A DNA stretch of 64,000 bases from Brevibacillus agri (GCF_004117055.1 NZ_CP026363.1:3216001-3280000), one strand, 5' to 3'. Positions 1 to 9,991 are shown, counted from the first letter of the stretch. Translations and numbers: made by a program. Notes: a model not told the origin generated them from the letters alone.

Positions 1-1017
1 GGAATGAATGTCGAGTCCTCCAGCCATCACCTTCGGCTGGTTGGCGATGATCCCGACGCTGTGTCCGTCGATGCGGGCCAGTCCGATGACGATGTTGCGG
101 GCGAAGTTCGGCTGCACCTCCATGAAGTCGCCGAAGTCGACGATTTTTTCGATCACCTTGCGCACATCGTACACTTTTGTGCTCTCGGCAGGCACCAGCT
201 CCAGCAGTTCCTCCTGCCAGTCCTTGCCGACTTCCGCTTCCGCCACAGGGGCGCGATCGCGGTTGTTTTGCGGCAGGAAGCCAAGCAGCCTGCGCACGCT
301 TTCGAGCACCTCCTGCTCGGACTCGGCCGTGAAGTGGGCGTTGCCGCTGACGGAAGAATGCACCCGCGCGCCGCCCAAATCTTCCGCGGAAATTTTCTCG
401 CCCGTCACCGTTTCGATGACTTTCGGACCCGTAATGAACATCTGGCTTGTCTTTTCCACCATGAACACGAAGTCGGTAATCGCCGGAGAGTAGACAGCGC
501 CGCCTGCGCACGGGCCGAGAATGACCGAGATTTGCGGGATGACGCCGGAGTAGATCGCATTGCGGTAAAAAATCGTGCCGTAGCCGTCAAGCGAGCTGAC
601 GCCTTCCTGGATGCGCGCGCCGCCGGAGTCGTTCAGCCCGATGAACGGAGCGCCGTTTTTCGCCGCCAAATCCATCACCTTGGCAATTTTCATCGCGTGC
701 ATTTCTCCGAGCGCGCCGCCAAACACGGTAAAATCTTGCGCGAACAAGTAGACGGGGCGCCCGTTGATTTTGCCGTAGCCCGTCACGACGCCTTCGCCGG
801 GCGCTTCCATCTGGTCCAGCCCAAAGTGCGTGGCCCGGTGCTCGACAAACGGATTCAGCTCCACGAACGTGTCCGGGTCGAGCAGCAACTCGATCCGCTC
901 GCGGGCGGTCAGCTTGCCGCGGTTGTGCTGGGCATCAATGCGCGCATCGCCGCCGCCCAACTGGATTTTGAATTTGCGTTCCATCAATTCGTCGATTTTT
1001 TCGTACATATCGCTCAT
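1..1017 (-). CDS. Acyl-CoA carboxylase carboxyltransferase subunit (propionyl-CoA carboxylase beta type), partial
   Basis: This is the carboxyltransferase half of a biotin-dependent acyl-CoA carboxylase, probably propionyl-CoA carboxylase, which moves CO2 from carboxybiotin to the acyl-CoA. The visible 339 residues start MSDMYEKIDELMER and include the crotonase-like glycine motifs GGARIQEG and GPCAGGAVYSP typical of the family. The ATG at 1017 follows a purine-rich site (AGGAAGAAGG). The stop lies beyond the left edge. Members usually have about 510 residues, so roughly one third is missing. It lies 21 bases after meaB and is the last visible gene of the methylmalonyl-CoA operon. An acetyl- or methylcrotonyl-CoA specificity cannot be excluded, but the neighbours favour propionyl-CoA. 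No biotin carboxylase gene is visible. Confidence 0.9.
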   Translation of the reverse strand, partial: MSDMYEKIDELMERKFKIQLGGGDARIDAQHNRGKLTARERIELLLDPDTFVELNPFVEHRATHFGLDQMEAPGEGVVTGYGKINGRPVYLFAQDFTVFGGALGEMHAMKIAKVMDLAAKNGAPFIGLNDSGGARIQEGVSSLDGYGTIFYRNAIYSGVIPQISVILGPCAGGAVYSPAITDFVFMVEKTSQMFITGPKVIETVTGEKISAEDLGGARVHSSVSGNAHFTAESEQEVLESVRRLLGFLPQNNRDRAPVAEAEVGKDWQEELLELVPAESTKVYDVRKVIEKIVDFGDFMEVQPNFARNIVIGLARIDGHSVGIIANQPKVMAGGLDIHS

Positions 1018-1038
1018 CGTCCGACCTTCTTCCTGTCC

Positions 1039-2085
1039 CTATTTCATGATCGCTTTTTCGTAGACTGCCACCAGTTGCTGGACTGCGCTCGTCGGCGACA
1101 GCTCTCCGCTGGCTACAGCCTGTTCAATCGCCGGCAGCAGTTGCGCGACCTGCGGATTGCCGAAAAACGTCGCGCGCAAATAGTCCTGCGCCATGCTGTG
1201 CATCCAGTCGAGCAGTTGCGCCTTGCGCCGGGCCTCGAAGCCGCCTGACTTCACGGTCGTCTCGCGGAACTGTCCGATGACGTCCCATATCTCGGGAATC
1301 CCTTCGCCAGTCACGGACGAACACATGTACGCCTTCGTCTCCCAGCCGGTTGTCGCAGGCTGCAAGTAGTGCAGCACCCGGTTGTATTCGCCCTTGGCGA
1401 TCAGCGCGCGGGTGCGGTTTTCCCCGTCTGCCTTGTGAATCAACAGCGCATCGGCAATTTCCATGATGCCTTTTTTGATGCCTTGCAGCTCGTCGCCCGC
1501 TCCCGTCAGCATCAGCAGCAAAAAGAAATCGACCATCGACCTGACCGTCGTCTCGCTTTGCCCGACACCGACCGTCTCGACCAGAATCACGTCGTAACCT
1601 GCCGCTTCGCAAATCAGCATCGTCTCCCGCGTCTTGCGGTTGACGCCGCCAAGCGTCCCGCCCGTCGCGGACGGCCGGATGAACGCCTGCGGATTGCGCG
1701 ACAACAGCTCCATCCGCGTCTTGTCCCCGAGAATGCTGCCGCGCGTCACCGTGCTGCTCGGATCGACCGCGAGCACGGCGACCCGGTGGCCTTTTTCGCA
1801 CAGCATCGTGCCAAATGCTTCGATAAACGTACTCTTGCCCGCTCCCGGCACGCCGGACACGCCGATGCGAATCGAATTTCCCGTGTGCGGCAAAAGCTGG
1901 CGGATCACCTCCTGAGCCATCTCCATATGGGCGGCGGAGTTGCTCTCGACAAGCGTAATCGCCTGCGCGAGCACGGTCCGGTTGTTTTCGCGCACGCCCT
2001 TTACGTACTGCTCGACGGAGAGGCGCGGGAGGCGGACTTTGGAGGAAAAGTTCAGCGAAGCCTTGCCGTCTCCACCTGCGCTCAT
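1039..2085 (-). CDS. meaB: Methylmalonyl-CoA mutase-associated GTPase MeaB
   Basis: MeaB is a G3E-family P-loop GTPase that loads adenosylcobalamin onto methylmalonyl-CoA mutase and protects it from inactivation. The 348-residue protein has a Walker A motif GVPGAGKST at residues 78-86, and VDPSS and ETVGVGQSE segments typical of MeaB/ArgK. Length is normal for the family. Its ATG overlaps the mutase large-subunit stop as ATGA, indicating translational coupling. The direct linkage to both mutase subunits makes MeaB more likely than a general ArgK-like GTPase. Confidence 0.95.
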   Translation of the reverse strand: MSAGGDGKASLNFSSKVRLPRLSVEQYVKGVRENNRTVLAQAITLVESNSAAHMEMAQEVIRQLLPHTGNSIRIGVSGVPGAGKSTFIEAFGTMLCEKGHRVAVLAVDPSSTVTRGSILGDKTRMELLSRNPQAFIRPSATGGTLGGVNRKTRETMLICEAAGYDVILVETVGVGQSETTVRSMVDFFLLLMLTGAGDELQGIKKGIMEIADALLIHKADGENRTRALIAKGEYNRVLHYLQPATTGWETKAYMCSSVTGEGIPEIWDVIGQFRETTVKSGGFEARRKAQLLDWMHSMAQDYLRATFFGNPQVAQLLPAIEQAVASGELSPTSAVQQLVAVYEKAIMK

Positions 2086-4265
2086 AGGCCAGCAGCCTCC
2101 AGCCGATGCACAATCTCCTGCAAAACGTGCTGGGCCGCTACCGGAATCACCGTACCCGGACCGAAGATGGCAGCAGCGCCGTGCTCGCGCAAAAACGCGT
2201 AATCTTGCGGCGGAATGACCCCGCCGATGACGACGACGATGTCCTCGCGCCCGAGCTTTTTCAGCTCCTCGACGAGTTGCGGCAGCAGCGTCTTGTGCCC
2301 TGCGGCCAGCGAGCTGAAGCCGATGACGTGCACGTCGTTTTCCACCGCTTGCTTGGCTGTTTCCTCCGGTGTCTGGAACAGCGGCCCGATGTCGACGTCA
2401 AAGCCGAGGTCGGCAAAAGCAGTCGCGATCACTTTGGCGCCTCGGTCGTGCCCGTCCTGGCCCATTTTGGCGATCATGATGCGCGGGCGTCTGCCTTCCC
2501 ACTGCTCGAACTCGTCCGCCATCTTGCGCACGGCTGCCACTTCTTCCGCATCCGCGTATTCCGAGCTGTAGACGCCGCTGATCGAGCGAATGACCGCTTT
2601 GTGGCGGCCGACCACTTTTTCGTAGGCGTCCGAAATTTCCCCGAGCGAAGCCCGTGCCCGCGCCGCTTCAATCGCCAGCGCAAGCAGGTTGCCTTCGCCT
2701 GTGCGCGCGCACTCCGTAATCGCCGACAGAGCCGCCTGCACTCTCGCCTCGTCGCGGTTTTGTCGCAGCTCCTGCAACCGCCGGATTTGCGCCTCGCGCA
2801 CCGCCGTATTGTCGACTTCGAGAATTTCCAGCGGGTCTTCCTTGTCCAGCCGGTATTTGTTTACGCCGATGATCGCTTCTTTCGCCGAGTCGATGTGCGC
2901 CTGGCGTCTTGCGGCCGCTTCCTCGATCTTCATTTTCGGCAGGCCGGTCTCAATCGCCTTGGCCATGCCGCCCAGCGCTTCGATCTCTTCGATGTGCGCC
3001 CACGCTTTTTCCACGAGCTGCGCCGTCAGCGACTCGACGTAGTACGAGCCAGCCCACGGATCGACGACCTTCGTAATCTGCGTCTCGTCCTGCAAAAAAA
3101 GCTGTGTGTTGCGCGCAATCCGGGCGGAAAAGTCGGTCGGCAGCGCGATTGCCTCGTCGAGCGCGTTCGTATGCAGCGACTGGGTATGCCCGAGCGCCGC
3201 CGCCATCGCTTCGATGCACGTCCGCACGACGTTGTTGTACGGGTCTTGCTCCGTCAGGCTCCAGCCGGACGTCTGCGAGTGGGTTCGCAGCGCCATCGAC
3301 TTTTCGTTTTTCGGGTTGAACTGCTTGATGAGGCTCGCCCAGATCAGGCGGGCTGCCCGCATTTTCGCGACTTCCATGAAGTAGTTCATGCCGATCGCCC
3401 AGAAAAACGACAGGCGCGGCGCGAATGCGTCGATGTCGATTCCAGCGGCAAGCCCTGTGCGCACGTACTCCAGCCCGTCTGCCAGCGTGTACGCCAGCTC
3501 GATGTCCGCCGTCGCGCCCGCTTCCTGCAGGTGGTAGCCGGAGATGCTGATGCTGTTGAATTTCGGCATGTGCTTCGAGGTGTAGGCGAAAATATCGGAA
3601 ATGATCTTCATCGACGCTTCCGGCGGATAAATGTACGTATTGCGCACCATGTATTCCTTCAAAATGTCGTTTTGGATCGTTCCGGTCAACTGGTCCTGCG
3701 AGACGCCCTGCTCTTCTGCCGCCACGATGTAAAACGCCATGATCGGCAGCACCGCTCCGTTCATCGTCATCGAGACAGACATTTTGTCCAGCGGAATGCC
3801 GTCGAACAAAATTTTCATGTCGAGAATCGAGTCTACCGCCACCCCGGCCTTCCCGACGTCGCCGACGACCCGCGGGTGGTCGGAATCGTAGCCGCGATGC
3901 GTCGCGAGGTCAAAGGCAATCGACAGCCCTTTTTGTCCGGCCGCCAAATTGCGGCGATAGAAGGCGTTGCTCTCCTCCGCCGTGGAAAAGCCGGCATACT
4001 GGCGCACCGTCCACGGCTGCGTCACGTACATCGTCGGATACGGCCCGCGAAAATACGGCGGCAAGCCCGGCATGTAGCCGAGATGCGTCATGCCTTGCAC
4101 GTCTTCTTTTGTATAGAGAGGCTTGACGGGAATTTGCTCCAGCGTCTGCCAAATCTGCTCATCCAGAAGCTTTTTCGCTTCGGCGGATGCCACATGGTTT
4201 GGAAACAGATCGGAAATGTCCCGGCTGCCACGATACGGCACTTTGGAAAAATCAGGTCTGTTCAT
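2082..4265 (-). CDS. mutB: Methylmalonyl-CoA mutase large (catalytic) subunit
   Basis: This subunit interconverts methylmalonyl-CoA and succinyl-CoA with adenosylcobalamin, the last step from propionyl-CoA to the TCA cycle. An N-terminal substrate-binding barrel is followed by a C-terminal B12-binding domain with the DxHxxG motif, seen as [10 protein letters not shown] (Asp at about residue 604 of 727). An in-frame start at 4316 exists, but the ATG at 4265 (MNRPDFSKV) has a good Shine-Dalgarno (CAGGAGTGAG) and overlaps the small-subunit stop as ATGA, so it is preferred. The gene is coupled to mutA upstream and meaB downstream. Length and motifs look intact. Confidence 0.96.
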   Translation of the reverse strand: MNRPDFSKVPYRGSRDISDLFPNHVASAEAKKLLDEQIWQTLEQIPVKPLYTKEDVQGMTHLGYMPGLPPYFRGPYPTMYVTQPWTVRQYAGFSTAEESNAFYRRNLAAGQKGLSIAFDLATHRGYDSDHPRVVGDVGKAGVAVDSILDMKILFDGIPLDKMSVSMTMNGAVLPIMAFYIVAAEEQGVSQDQLTGTIQNDILKEYMVRNTYIYPPEASMKIISDIFAYTSKHMPKFNSISISGYHLQEAGATADIELAYTLADGLEYVRTGLAAGIDIDAFAPRLSFFWAIGMNYFMEVAKMRAARLIWASLIKQFNPKNEKSMALRTHSQTSGWSLTEQDPYNNVVRTCIEAMAAALGHTQSLHTNALDEAIALPTDFSARIARNTQLFLQDETQITKVVDPWAGSYYVESLTAQLVEKAWAHIEEIEALGGMAKAIETGLPKMKIEEAAARRQAHIDSAKEAIIGVNKYRLDKEDPLEILEVDNTAVREAQIRRLQELRQNRDEARVQAALSAITECARTGEGNLLALAIEAARARASLGEISDAYEKVVGRHKAVIRSISGVYSSEYADAEEVAAVRKMADEFEQWEGRRPRIMIAKMGQDGHDRGAKVIATAFADLGFDVDIGPLFQTPEETAKQAVENDVHVIGFSSLAAGHKTLLPQLVEELKKLGREDIVVVIGGVIPPQDYAFLREHGAAAIFGPGTVIPVAAQHVLQEIVHRLEAAGL

Positions 4266-6388
4266 CGTGAGCTCACTCCTGTCCGCTCCTGAAGTTCTCG
4301 CAGCATCTGATAGCAATTGGAGCGCAAATGGATGCAGTCATCTACGCCAGCCGCCTTGTACGCGGCCAACTGCTCGGCGTCAGGCAAGCCGGCAAGCAGC
4401 ACGGTCATGTCGGCAGCTTCCTGCTTGAGCGCCTGGGCGAGCGGCGGCACCAGTTCGGGATAGCTCGCATCGTCGGAGCAGATGACGGTAATTTTGGCTC
4501 CGGAGGCGAGCGCCGCTTCCTTGGCCTCTGCGGCAGTGCCGTATGCTTGCGGGCGCAAAACCGCAAAGCCTCCGACGGCAAAAAACTCGGCGGCAAAATC
4601 CGCCCTCGCTTTATGCTTCGCCACAGGGCCGACTGCCGCGAGAAAGACGCTCGGGCGCTGCCCGGTCCTGTGCGTATAGTCGTCCGCCTGTTTGCGGAGC
4701 GCTTCAAACGCCTCGGCCGCGCGGTGCGTGCGCAGCGGGGCAATAACGGTCGCTGTTTGCCCGAAGCGGGTCAGCGCTTTGGCGATATCGCCTATGGTCG
4801 CTCCGGCGAGCGCGGCCTGTACCGCATGGCCGACCCACTCTTCTGCGTCGTGCGCGAGCTTTGCCAGCCGTTCGGAAAACGCAGACGGCGCTGTTCTCGC
4901 CCGATGAGCGTGCAGCTCGGCGATGCGCTGTTCATGCAGGGCAGGTGCCGCCTGTTGCGGCAACGGCTGCTCGGACGGATTCGGATACATGTTCGTGCCG
5001 ACGATGCGGCTTTTGCGCTCGGCGATATCTTTTTCCTTGCGCGCGGCGCTCTCTGCAATCACGCTTTGCGGGAAGCCTTCCGCCAGCGCCCGAAGCATGC
5101 CGCCCTTTTCCTCTACCTGCAAAAACAGCTCCCACGCTTTTTTCGCCAGCTCATCGGTGAGCCATTCCACGTACCACGAGCCGCCGGCAGGGTCTGCCAC
5201 CTTCGCCAAGTGCGCCTCCTGCTCCAAAATGATTTGCGTGTTGCGGGCAATGCGCCGGGAAAATTCGTTTGCCGGGCGGATCGCTTCGTCGAACGCCGAC
5301 ACGTGCAGGCTGTCTACCCCGCCGACAATCGCCGAAAACGCTTCCGTCGTCGCGCGCAGCATGTTGACGTACGGATCGTACACCGTTTTCGTCCAGGCGG
5401 CCGTCCGCGCGTGAATCTTCATCTTCTGGGCCTCGGTCGAGCCTCCATAGGAAGCGACGATATTCGCCCAGAGCATTTTCGCGGCCCGCAGCTTCGCGAT
5501 TTCCATGAACACGTCAGAGCCGACGGAAAAAGAAAACTGCATCCGGCCCGCCGCTTCCTCAATCGACAGCCCGCGCTCCAGCATGGCCTGGATGTAGTCG
5601 ACGCCCGTCGCCAGCGAAAACGCAAGCTCGGCAACCGCATGACCGCCGCTTTCGTAGTAGGCGTTGCCTTGGACGAGAATCGTTTTGAGCTGCGGCGCAT
5701 GCTCGCTCGCCCAGCGCGTCATTTTCGCCATGGCGGCAAACGCCGTGTCCAGCGAGTACGGAAGCTCGCCATCTGCGAGCAGCGCTGCCACCGGGTCTTG
5801 GCCGATGCAGCCGCGCAGTTCTCCGGCTTTGCACCCGCTCGCTTCCAGATGAGCCAACACGAGGACAAACACTGGCAAGCCGAGCGGCCCGGATGGGATG
5901 AAAATCGGCAGTTCCTCCAGGTTCAGTCCACGCAGCGCCTCAGCCAAATCCTCCACGGAAAAAAGCGAGACGCCCCCTGCTCCGATGTCTTCTGGCAGCG
6001 CTTCATCCGGGTCCAGTCCTGCCCGTGCCGCCCGGTCGAGGACGAGGTGCAGCATCGTTTGTCCGCGAGCCAAATCCGCGAGGGCCGTTTCGTTAAACGA
6101 CTTGGCGTCCGAGGCCGTCATCTCCTGGCAGACCTCCCAGCGCTGTGCGCCGCCTCCGTACGGACTTTTCGTTCCCCTGACAAATGGCGCCTGGCCTGGC
6201 TCCACGTCTAGCTGTGGCAATGTTGCGACATCTTCCGTCCGGTAGATCGGCTGGCGGACGATTCCTTCATACGTCTTGGTCAACAGTTTGGCATCGAATG
6301 ACGCGCCCTTCAACGATTTTTCTGCGGCTTCCCGCCACTGCTCGTACGTCGGCACGGGAAATTGCGTAAACAGCGTGTCTTTGTTCAC
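4262..6388 (-). CDS. mutA: Methylmalonyl-CoA mutase small subunit
   Basis: This is the non-catalytic partner of the heterodimeric mutase. It is a 708-residue paralogue of the large subunit, but its C-terminal cobalamin-like domain has lost the DxHxxG motif: the equivalent stretch reads [12 protein letters not shown]. That is the normal state for a small subunit. The start is GTG at 6388 behind GGGAGG with 9-base spacing. It lies 33 bases after the biotin carrier gene and overlaps mutB by 4 bases. The heterodimeric arrangement, rather than a homodimeric enzyme, is clear from the two full-length ORFs. Confidence 0.95.
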   Translation of the reverse strand: MNKDTLFTQFPVPTYEQWREAAEKSLKGASFDAKLLTKTYEGIVRQPIYRTEDVATLPQLDVEPGQAPFVRGTKSPYGGGAQRWEVCQEMTASDAKSFNETALADLARGQTMLHLVLDRAARAGLDPDEALPEDIGAGGVSLFSVEDLAEALRGLNLEELPIFIPSGPLGLPVFVLVLAHLEASGCKAGELRGCIGQDPVAALLADGELPYSLDTAFAAMAKMTRWASEHAPQLKTILVQGNAYYESGGHAVAELAFSLATGVDYIQAMLERGLSIEEAAGRMQFSFSVGSDVFMEIAKLRAAKMLWANIVASYGGSTEAQKMKIHARTAAWTKTVYDPYVNMLRATTEAFSAIVGGVDSLHVSAFDEAIRPANEFSRRIARNTQIILEQEAHLAKVADPAGGSWYVEWLTDELAKKAWELFLQVEEKGGMLRALAEGFPQSVIAESAARKEKDIAERKSRIVGTNMYPNPSEQPLPQQAAPALHEQRIAELHAHRARTAPSAFSERLAKLAHDAEEWVGHAVQAALAGATIGDIAKALTRFGQTATVIAPLRTHRAAEAFEALRKQADDYTHRTGQRPSVFLAAVGPVAKHKARADFAAEFFAVGGFAVLRPQAYGTAAEAKEAALASGAKITVICSDDASYPELVPPLAQALKQEAADMTVLLAGLPDAEQLAAYKAAGVDDCIHLRSNCYQMLRELQERTGVSSR

Positions 6389-6421
6389 TTGTCCAGACCT
6401 CCCTTCAATCGCGCTTTCCTT

Positions 6422-6958
6422 CTAGGCAAGCTTTACGAGAAACAGCGGCTGACCATGCTCAACCAACTGACCATTTTCCACCAGTACTTGAACGATTTCC
6501 CCTTTTACCTCTGCCTCAATCTCGTTAAACAGCTTCATGGCCTCGACAATACAAACGATGCTTGACGGCTCTACGCGGTCGCCCGCGGAAACGTACGGCG
6601 GAGCATCCTCGGCCGGAGCGGCATAGAAGGTCCCGACCATCGGGGAGGTAATTTTGTGCAAACTTTCCGTCTGTTCAGCGACTGCGGCCGGAGCGACTTT
6701 TTCTGCTACAGCTACAGCCACAGGTTGCGGCTTCGGTTGCTGGACAGGCGCTTTTTCAGGTTGTGGCAAGGCAACGACCGCAGCCGCTTTTTTGCCAGGC
6801 TCCGTCTTTTGCACGTAGGCCGCTTTGTCGGCTGTCGCAGTCTCATTCGTGCGTCGTTTGATGCGCAGGCGGGATTCCTCGTCTTTTACTTCGAGCGATT
6901 CTATGTCCGTCTGCTCCAACAGCTTTACAAGTTCTCTCAATTCATAGATCGTCAGCAC
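6422..6958 (-). CDS. Biotin carboxyl carrier protein (AccB-like)
   Basis: This 178-residue protein carries biotin between a biotin carboxylase and the carboxyltransferase. The biotinyl domain is at the C-terminus with the motif EAMKLFN, the lysine at residue 142, where the classical form is EAMKM. A flexible segment rich in Pro, Ala, Lys and Gln (about 55-95) precedes it, as in AccB proteins. The start is GTG at 6958 behind GGAGG. It is the first gene of the mutase operon, so it probably serves the propionyl-CoA carboxylase encoded at the operon's far end rather than fatty-acid synthesis. A housekeeping accB elsewhere would support that reading. Confidence 0.9.
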   Translation of the reverse strand: MLTIYELRELVKLLEQTDIESLEVKDEESRLRIKRRTNETATADKAAYVQKTEPGKKAAAVVALPQPEKAPVQQPKPQPVAVAVAEKVAPAAVAEQTESLHKITSPMVGTFYAAPAEDAPPYVSAGDRVEPSSIVCIVEAMKLFNEIEAEVKGEIVQVLVENGQLVEHGQPLFLVKLA

Positions 6959-6994
6959 ACTTATTCCTCCCGTGTTCCGAGTCTGTCTTTTACG

Positions 6995-7010
6995 AACCGA
7001 CTGGTTGGTC
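6995..7010. promoter_or_regulatory. TetR-type operator copy 1
   Basis: The core ACCGACTGGTTGGT (6996-7009) fits the palindrome ACCNACNNGTNGGT that recurs twice more in this intergenic region. It lies about 35-48 bases downstream of the predicted start site. Binding by the adjacent TetR protein is inferred. Confidence 0.6.
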
Positions 7011-7026
7011 TGTGGAGTGTCTACTG

Positions 7027-7042
7027 GACCGACCAGTTGGTC
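7027..7042. promoter_or_regulatory. TetR-type operator copy 2
   Basis: GACCGACCAGTTGGTC is the best of the three copies, with core 7028-7041. It begins right after the predicted transcription start, where a bound repressor would block initiation. Its centre is 32 bases, about three helical turns, from copy 1. Confidence 0.65.
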
Positions 7043-7050
7043 TTTTGCTG

Positions 7051-7079
7051 ATTATAGCAAATATCTGAATAATAGTACA
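7051..7079 (-). promoter_or_regulatory. Candidate promoter of the methylmalonyl-CoA operon
   Basis: On the minus strand a perfect TATAAT lies at 7051-7056, with a weak -35-like TGTACT at 7074-7079, spacing 17. Predicted transcription would begin near 7044, about 86 bases before the biotin carrier start. It is bracketed by TetR-type palindromes, which fits a repressed promoter. The -35 match is poor (3 of 6), so the call rests on the -10 and the context. Confidence 0.5.
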
Positions 7080-7095
7080 GACCAACCAGTCAGTC
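7080..7095. promoter_or_regulatory. TetR-type operator copy 3
   Basis: GACCAACCAGTCAGTC matches the shared palindrome with one outer mismatch (AGT instead of GGT). It abuts the upstream edge of the candidate -35 at 7074-7079, so it could occlude polymerase together with copy 2. Confidence 0.6.
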
Positions 7096-7185
7096 TGCGC
7101 GATACATTTTTAAGCGGACCGTGAAGCGACTATGCCCCTGCTCTCTTGCCAGCAAACGGCGAGTAGCCGCCTGATCCCTCCTGCT

Positions 7186-7833
7186 TTAAAACGACTTGAA
7201 CGGCGTGTCGCCAGACGTCAGGAAAAAACGGTTGAACGCCGGATTTTCCATCGCCTCGGGCTTCAAAACGGAATGCAGCACCATGTCGGCGTAAATGTCC
7301 GCAATCTGCTCGATCGAGTACGTCCCTGTTTTTTGATACCATTTGTAAATCCAGTTGACCATGCCGAAAATCGCCATGGAGACGATCGGCACAGGCAGCT
7401 CCGGCCGAAATTCGCCTGACTGAATCCCGTCCGAGATGACCGTAAACATGATCTTTTTGTAGCGATCCCGCTTCGTTTCAATATCCGTAAAATATTCCGG
7501 GGTCAAAAAGAGGCTTTCCTGATAAAAAATCGTTACCTGTGAGCGGTACAGATCAATCATCATGACAAACGATTTTACGATCGCCTGCAGGCGTTCCGTC
7601 GGCGTATCCCATTTCTCGTAAGCTTCCTCTGCTTTTTCCAGAACGTACGTAATGAATTGGTCGTGAATGATGTAGAGGAGTTCATCCTTGGATTTGAAGT
7701 TGTGATAAAATCCTCCCTTCGAGGTTCCGCTTTCCTTGACGATTTGGTCGACGGTCACCCGGTGGTAGCCATGTGCTTCGAACAAGCGCATGGATGTTTC
7801 GATGATTCGTTCTCTGATTGATTTTTCGCTCAT
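7186..7833 (-). CDS. TetR/AcrR family transcriptional regulator
   Basis: This 215-residue regulator has an N-terminal TetR helix-turn-helix (VDQIVKESGTSKGGFYHNF near residues 27-45) and a helical ligand-binding C-terminal domain. An in-frame GTG at 7842 exists, but ATG 7833 has GGGTGA about 7 bases upstream and gives MSEKSIRER, so it is preferred. It lies directly upstream of the methylmalonyl-CoA operon in the same direction. Three copies of a palindrome in the gap make it the likely repressor of that operon, with an acyl-CoA as plausible inducer by analogy with fatty-acid TetR repressors. The ligand is unknown. A TATAAT at 7851-7856 (minus) may be its promoter. Confidence 0.9.
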   Translation of the reverse strand: MSEKSIRERIIETSMRLFEAHGYHRVTVDQIVKESGTSKGGFYHNFKSKDELLYIIHDQFITYVLEKAEEAYEKWDTPTERLQAIVKSFVMMIDLYRSQVTIFYQESLFLTPEYFTDIETKRDRYKKIMFTVISDGIQSGEFRPELPVPIVSMAIFGMVNWIYKWYQKTGTYSIEQIADIYADMVLHSVLKPEAMENPAFNRFFLTSGDTPFKSF

Positions 7834-7905
7834 TATCTTCACCCGAGATCATTATAGCATAGAAATCCGTTTCTCAATGGCAGATTGCGCGAACAGCAGC
7901 CGGGC

Positions 7906-7945
7906 AGGAAAAACGCCGATTTTTCATCGGGCGAAAAATCGGCGT
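7906..7945 (-). terminator. Intrinsic terminator after the VanY-type gene
   Basis: A 13-bp perfect stem (ACGCCGATTTTTC at 7913-7925 with its complement at 7933-7945) has a 7-base loop. On the minus strand it is followed by TTTTT, so it ends the carboxypeptidase transcript before the TetR gene. Confidence 0.85.
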
Positions 7946-7964
7946 CGCGTTTTGCGGATGATCG

Positions 7965-8885
7965 CTATTCGCTTGCGGAAGCTGGAACCACGCCCAAATA
8001 CTCTTCCAGGGTGATGCCTTGCGCTTTGATTTCCTTGGCGATTTCTGTCCCGACATAACGCAAATGCCACGGTTCGTACATGTAGCCGGTAATCGCCTCT
8101 TTGCCTTCCGGGTAGCGGATGATAAAGCCGTATTCCTGAGCGTGCTCGGCAAGCCACTTCGCTTCTTTTGTGTCCGCAAAGCAGCTCGTCGCGGCGCATT
8201 TGCCGTCGATGCCGGAGACGTCGATCGCAAGTCCCGTCTCATGCTCGCTCGTGCCAGGCACGGCGCTGTACGTGCGCGCCTTTTCTACTCCGTCTTTTTG
8301 CACGTAGTGGTTGAACAGCGCTTTTTGATAGGTGTGGGAGCGGTAGGCGGATACGCCCGCAAGCGAGACTCCGTCTGCTTTCGCCGCAGCAAACAACGCT
8401 TCCAGTGCCGCTGCTGCCTCTTTGCGCAGCTTCCGCTTCTCGCTCTTTTTCGGGAGCAGGTAAGGCACATTCGGGAAAACGAGGTCGGTTGGCGTGTAGT
8501 TTTCCGGGAGCTTGCGCTGCTTGTTGACGAGAACGGCCATGCTCGCTGGCTCGGCGACTACCTCGATATCCGCAAGCATCGCCTCGGTGTCTGCGGCCGC
8601 TGTGGCAGGCGGCTTTTTCGGCGGTTGCGCTTCGGTTTGCTTTGCCTCATCCGGCTTGGCCTCGGCCGGCGGCGCGGTTTTTGCAGAAGGTGCCGGCTGC
8701 TGATCCGCCGGCTTGCTCTCCTCTGGCTTTACGCTCTTCTGCTTCGTCTGTTCCGGCGCTGTCGCGGGCGGAGCCGTTTTTTCCTGCGGAGCAGGCCCGG
8801 CCAAGCCGCTGCACCCCGACAGCGCAAGAAGCGCTGCCGTTACCAGTATGATCGGATGGTTTGTACAATTGGCAAAACGTTTCAT
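7965..8885 (-). CDS. D-alanyl-D-alanine carboxypeptidase, M15B (VanY) family lipoprotein
   Basis: This is a zinc carboxypeptidase that trims the terminal D-Ala from peptidoglycan stem peptides outside the membrane. A lipoprotein signal ends in LALSGC (Cys25). It is followed by a Pro/Ala/Lys/Glu-rich linker to about residue 100 and a VanY domain with the zinc and catalytic motifs SEHETGLAIDVSG and EPWHLRYVG. At 306 residues it resembles the YodJ/DacY proteins of bacilli. The ATG at 8885 follows AAAGGACG. It is monocistronic with its own terminator. No vancomycin-resistance partner genes are nearby, so a housekeeping cell-wall role is more likely. Confidence 0.92.
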   Translation of the reverse strand: MKRFANCTNHPIILVTAALLALSGCSGLAGPAPQEKTAPPATAPEQTKQKSVKPEESKPADQQPAPSAKTAPPAEAKPDEAKQTEAQPPKKPPATAAADTEAMLADIEVVAEPASMAVLVNKQRKLPENYTPTDLVFPNVPYLLPKKSEKRKLRKEAAAALEALFAAAKADGVSLAGVSAYRSHTYQKALFNHYVQKDGVEKARTYSAVPGTSEHETGLAIDVSGIDGKCAATSCFADTKEAKWLAEHAQEYGFIIRYPEGKEAITGYMYEPWHLRYVGTEIAKEIKAQGITLEEYLGVVPASASE

Positions 8886-9064
8886 CTTGACGTCCTTTCG
8901 AATCGGGCCCGGCTACAAAGTCAGCCCAAAAGGTGTTGGGTACGTCCTGCAAAGCGGAAGTACGTACCCATTATGACATAAATCGGGCCCGTTTCGTTAC
9001 AGGAACGTTGTCTGTATCGGCAAAAAATCATCATGCCACCCCGAGCGATCGGTTGTCATACGTA

Positions 9065-9991
9065 CTATTCTTCTTTTTTCGCAAAGTACGTAGCGAGCAC
9101 CGACCCGGACAGATTGTGCCAGACGCTGAAAATGGCGCTCGGCACGGCTGCCAGCGGGTTGAAGTGAGCGGCTGCAAGCGCGGCGCCGAGACCGGAGTTT
9201 TGCATCCCTGTTTCCAGCGTGACCGCTTTGCGCTTGGCCAGGTTCAGCCCGAACAGCTTGGCGAAGAAATAGCCGAGCAAGTAGCCGAGTACATTGTGCA
9301 GGATGACGACTGCGAAAATCATCATGCCCGTTTCGACGATTTTGCCTTTGTTGAGAGCGACGACGATTGCGACGATCAGCACAATCGCGATGGTGGATAC
9401 GAGCGGCAGCGCTTTTGCACTCGCCTCCGCCTGCTTGCCGAAAAACGCCTTGACGATGACACCGAGTACAATCGGCACAATCACAACCAGGACGATATCG
9501 AGAAACAGCGACTTCGCATCAATCGCCATCCACTTGCCGGCCAAAAGCGAGATGAGCGCAGGCGTGGCAATCGGCGCGATCAGCGTGGACACGGCGGCGA
9601 TGGACACACCGAGCGCCACGTCCCCTTTTGACAAATAGGTCATGACGTTGGACGCCGTTCCGCTTGGACAGCAGCCGACCAAAATGACGCCGACGGCAAT
9701 ATCAGGCGGAAGCTGCAACGTAACCGCGAGGATGAACGCGAGCGAAGGCATAATCAAATAATGGCCGACGACGCCGATCAGCACATCGACTGGCCTGCGA
9801 AACACTTCGCGAAAATCTTCGGACGACAATGTCAGCCCCATCCCGAACATAATGCTCCCGAGTAAAAACGAAATGTAGCCTTTTCCTCCGACGAACGCTT
9901 CCGGCATGAAAAAACCGAGAATGGCAAACAGGATCACCCATAGCGAAAACGTGCTGCCGACAAACTTGCTGATTCTCTCCACAGTATGCAT
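9065..9991 (-). CDS. Bile acid:sodium symporter (BASS) family transporter
   Basis: This 308-residue membrane protein has nine to ten hydrophobic segments and BASS/SBF signatures, including FGMGLTLS near residue 50 and GCCPSGTASNV in the conserved crossover region. Such proteins import organic anions with sodium; bacterial members move compounds such as ketopantoate or bile acids, and the substrate here is unknown. The ATG at 9991 is preceded by AGGAGAGAG. A perfect TATAAT at 10045-10050 (minus) may be its -10, without a convincing -35. It stands alone between the VanY gene and a solute-binding lipoprotein. Confidence 0.88.
   Translation of the reverse strand: MHTVERISKFVGSTFSLWVILFAILGFFMPEAFVGGKGYISFLLGSIMFGMGLTLSSEDFREVFRRPVDVLIGVVGHYLIMPSLAFILAVTLQLPPDIAVGVILVGCCPSGTASNVMTYLSKGDVALGVSIAAVSTLIAPIATPALISLLAGKWMAIDAKSLFLDIVLVVIVPIVLGVIVKAFFGKQAEASAKALPLVSTIAIVLIVAIVVALNKGKIVETGMMIFAVVILHNVLGYLLGYFFAKLFGLNLAKRKAVTLETGMQNSGLGAALAAAHFNPLAAVPSAIFSVWHNLSGSVLATYFAKKEE

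Noticed and set aside
4-1248. Long plus-strand open frame opposite the carboxyltransferase and meaB
   Set aside because: It is a mirror frame of GC-rich coding DNA; the opposite strand encodes clear carboxylase and MeaB motifs, and this frame is full of His/Arg with no domain.
2106-4292. 728-residue plus-strand frame opposite mutB
   Set aside because: Arg/His-rich mirror translation with no ribosome-binding site; mutB on the minus strand is unmistakable.
7965-8885. Vancomycin resistance cluster
   Set aside because: Only a VanY-type carboxypeptidase is present; no VanH, VanA-type ligase, VanX or VanRS genes adjoin.
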